Source of the DNA: Bowdeniella nasicola
Lineage (GTDB): Bacteria; Actinomycetota; Actinomycetes; Actinomycetales; Actinomycetaceae
Direction: 5' to 3'
Length of the DNA: 59,342 bases
Assembly (NCBI GenBank): GCA_030537895.1
Contig: JAUNVA010000009.1
Location: 1 to 59,342, forward strand
Both the position numbers and the translations under genes were made by a program. Below the pieces are notes generated by a model, which ran no database searches, was not told the DNA's origin, and saw only the letters and a list, made by a program, of their open reading frames with translations. Positions 58,178 to 59,342 of the stretch are shown piece by piece (the stretch's first letter is position 1; every line of letters starts with the position of its first letter).

Positions 58178-58894
58178 TTACCGCGCGGCGCGCAACTCCT
58201 CTTTGAGACGGACCAGGGCAGCCTTGAGGGTCGCGACGATGATCCCGCCCGTCAGTATCGGATAGCTGAGCAGCGCCCCACCGGCGAGGAGCGATCGGCG
58301 TCCGCGGCGGGTGGCAGCACGGCCAGTTGCTGCCACCAGCGCGGTCGTCATCGCCCCCAGCCCCGTTGCGCCCGCGGCGCCGACCAGGTCGATACCGGAG
58401 CGGCGATGGGTGACGACAGACCAGGCGGCCGCGCCCCACGCGATCGTGAGCGGCGGGAGGAGGGCGCGCCAGGCGGCGTCGTCGCCCTTGGGCAGGAACG
58501 TGGCCGTGAACCCGGTTGGGAGCCGGTCGTGCCGGGCGGCGACGGCGAGGGCCGCCACGCTGGTCGCGGCGGCGGCCACGACGGGCAGCGCGGGGAGCGT
58601 GCGTGCGAGGGCGGGCGGGATATGAGCCGTCAGATCACCCGGGGAGTCGTCGTGCCGGATGAGACCGAGGCGCACCGCGAGCGCGCCAAAGTTCAGATCC
58701 CAGCCAACACCCGCCGCCCGTGGAACGAGCAGGTCGGGATTCTCCGGGTCGAACATGCGGAGGCGAACCGCCGGCTCGCTCACGCCGCGCACGTCGATCG
58801 GAATGCCCAAGATTCGCGCCTGGGGTTCCTCCTCGGGCAGTGTGCTCGTGGTGGCGTGCGGACCGTGGTGTGGGGTGGATGTGGTGGTGGTCAT
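58178..58894 (-). CDS. Membrane protein of unknown function, PadR-linked
   Basis: This 238-residue protein has a hydrophilic N-terminus, then PRAAGVGWDLNFGALAVRLGLI (about 57-78), a sequence that looks like the GxGWxLNFG motif of the DUF5808/DUF1648-type domains, and then about four to five hydrophobic segments up to the end. It overlaps the PadR gene by 4 bases (ATGA), so the pair is translated together, as is frequent for PadR regulators and their target membrane proteins. I do not recognise a defined function. Confidence 0.65.
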   Translation of the reverse strand: MTTTTSTPHHGPHATTSTLPEEEPQARILGIPIDVRGVSEPAVRLRMFDPENPDLLVPRAAGVGWDLNFGALAVRLGLIRHDDSPGDLTAHIPPALARTLPALPVVAAAATSVAALAVAARHDRLPTGFTATFLPKGDDAAWRALLPPLTIAWGAAAWSVVTHRRSGIDLVGAAGATGLGAMTTALVAATGRAATRRGRRSLLAGGALLSYPILTGGIIVATLKAALVRLKEELRAAR

Positions 58895-59220
58895 GGTGTC
58901 TCCTTCAGGACATCAGCAATCGCCGTGGACACGAGCGTCCAGGCGTCGGTGAGGGTGGCGAGGCGGCGATGTCCCGCCGCAGTGAGTTCGTAGATTTTCC
59001 GAGGCGGGCCGACGGGGGATTCGCGCCACGTCGTCGTGACGTAACCGCCCTTGCGTAGCCGGGTGAGCAACGGGTAGAGCGTGCCGCTCGAGACGTCGAG
59101 GCCCGGGTAGGCGCTGAGGCGGTCCACCAGGTCGGCACCGTAGGTCGGTTCTCGGGCGAGGAGCGCCACGACGGCAAGCTCGATGACACCCTTGCGCAGT
59201 TGAGAGTCTTGCGGCGGCAT
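58891..59220 (-). CDS. PadR-family transcriptional regulator
   Basis: This 109-residue winged-helix protein of the PadR group has KGVIELAVVALLAREPTYGADLVDRL at the start, the recognition part SSGTLYPLLTRLRKGGYV, and PRKIYELTAAGHRRL. It lacks the long C-terminal dimer helix of the larger PadR class. It heads a two-gene unit with the membrane protein downstream and probably represses its own promoter through the direct repeat at 59237-59266. The ligand is unknown. Confidence 0.93.
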   Translation of the reverse strand: MPPQDSQLRKGVIELAVVALLAREPTYGADLVDRLSAYPGLDVSSGTLYPLLTRLRKGGYVTTTWRESPVGPPRKIYELTAAGHRRLATLTDAWTLVSTAIADVLKETP

Positions 59221-59236
59221 GGAGCCTCACTTCCCT

Positions 59237-59266
59237 GCAATACCTACTACCTTGCTATACATACTA
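59237..59266 (-). promoter_or_regulatory. Direct repeat upstream of padR, candidate operator
   Basis: On the minus strand TAGTATGTATAGC (59266-59254) and TAGTAGGTATTGC (59249-59237) are 13-base direct repeats with two mismatches, 17 bases apart, in an AT-rich patch 17 bases before the PadR start. The position fits autoregulation. The last 76 bases of the window (59267-59342) show nothing else. Confidence 0.45.
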
Positions 59267-59342
59267 GCAGCCCCGTGCGGCCCGGCGTGGCATGCCGACC
59301 AGCGAGGCACACGGATGCGTGCGGACCGACCCCCTCGCGGCC

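Overview
The window is GC-rich and densely coded, with many GTG starts and 1-4 base ATGA/GTGA overlaps between genes. Three sets of genes point to an actinobacterium: mycothiol genes (mshA, mshB), the coproporphyrin-dependent haem route (hemY/cgoX, hemH/cpfC, hemQ/chdC) and a MetP/MetS-type transporter pair. A host among the Actinomycetaceae or close relatives is my inference; nothing in the sequence settles the genus. I saw no rRNA, tRNA, CRISPR array, transposase or phage gene.

Layout. Positions 1-421 hold a duplicated 66-base repeat and no convincing gene. Positions 422-3056 carry an MlrC-type metallopeptidase and an old-yellow-enzyme reductase. Positions 3086-5537 carry two related Tat-exported proteins of unknown role, and a BCCT osmolyte transporter follows (5827-7557). 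Positions 7713-23053 are a surface-polysaccharide locus. It holds the complete dTDP-L-rhamnose set (rmlA, rmlB and a fused rmlC-rmlD), seven glycosyltransferase-type proteins of several folds, an ABC exporter, a polymerase/ligase-type membrane protein and an acyltransferase.

Positions 23171-27131 hold a three-gene row transcribed leftwards: a MalY/PatB-like protein whose PLP lysine is replaced by isoleucine, an NhaC-type antiporter interrupted by two in-frame stops, and an intact MalY/PatB enzyme. It runs into a xylose system (27134-34984): ABC permease, ATPase, binding lipoprotein, xylulokinase and xylose isomerase, with a divergent ROK repressor and a xylO-like operator. After a lone glycosyltransferase comes a peroxide-defence unit (oxyR, ahpF, ahpC) with a good OxyR box and promoter, then a BetT-type choline transporter.

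Positions 41897-52469 are a haem locus of two divergent operons, hemA-hemH-hemQ to the left and hemE-[hemY/hemC/hemD fusion]-hemB-hemL to the right. Together they cover glutamyl-tRNA to coprohaem and haem b. The centrepiece is a single 1087-codon frame that joins coproporphyrinogen oxidase, hydroxymethylbilane synthase and uroporphyrinogen-III synthase. The rightward run continues into mshA and mshB, an acetyltransferase and a sodium-coupled amino acid transporter with a 39-residue partner. A patatin-like hydrolase and a PadR regulator with its membrane-protein partner, all leftward, close the window.

The observations most worth following are the triple haem fusion, the lysine-less MalY homologue beside the interrupted NhaC gene, the N-terminal motif shared by two unrelated glycosyltransferases, and the repeated TGTCGA elements in the divergent haem promoter region.
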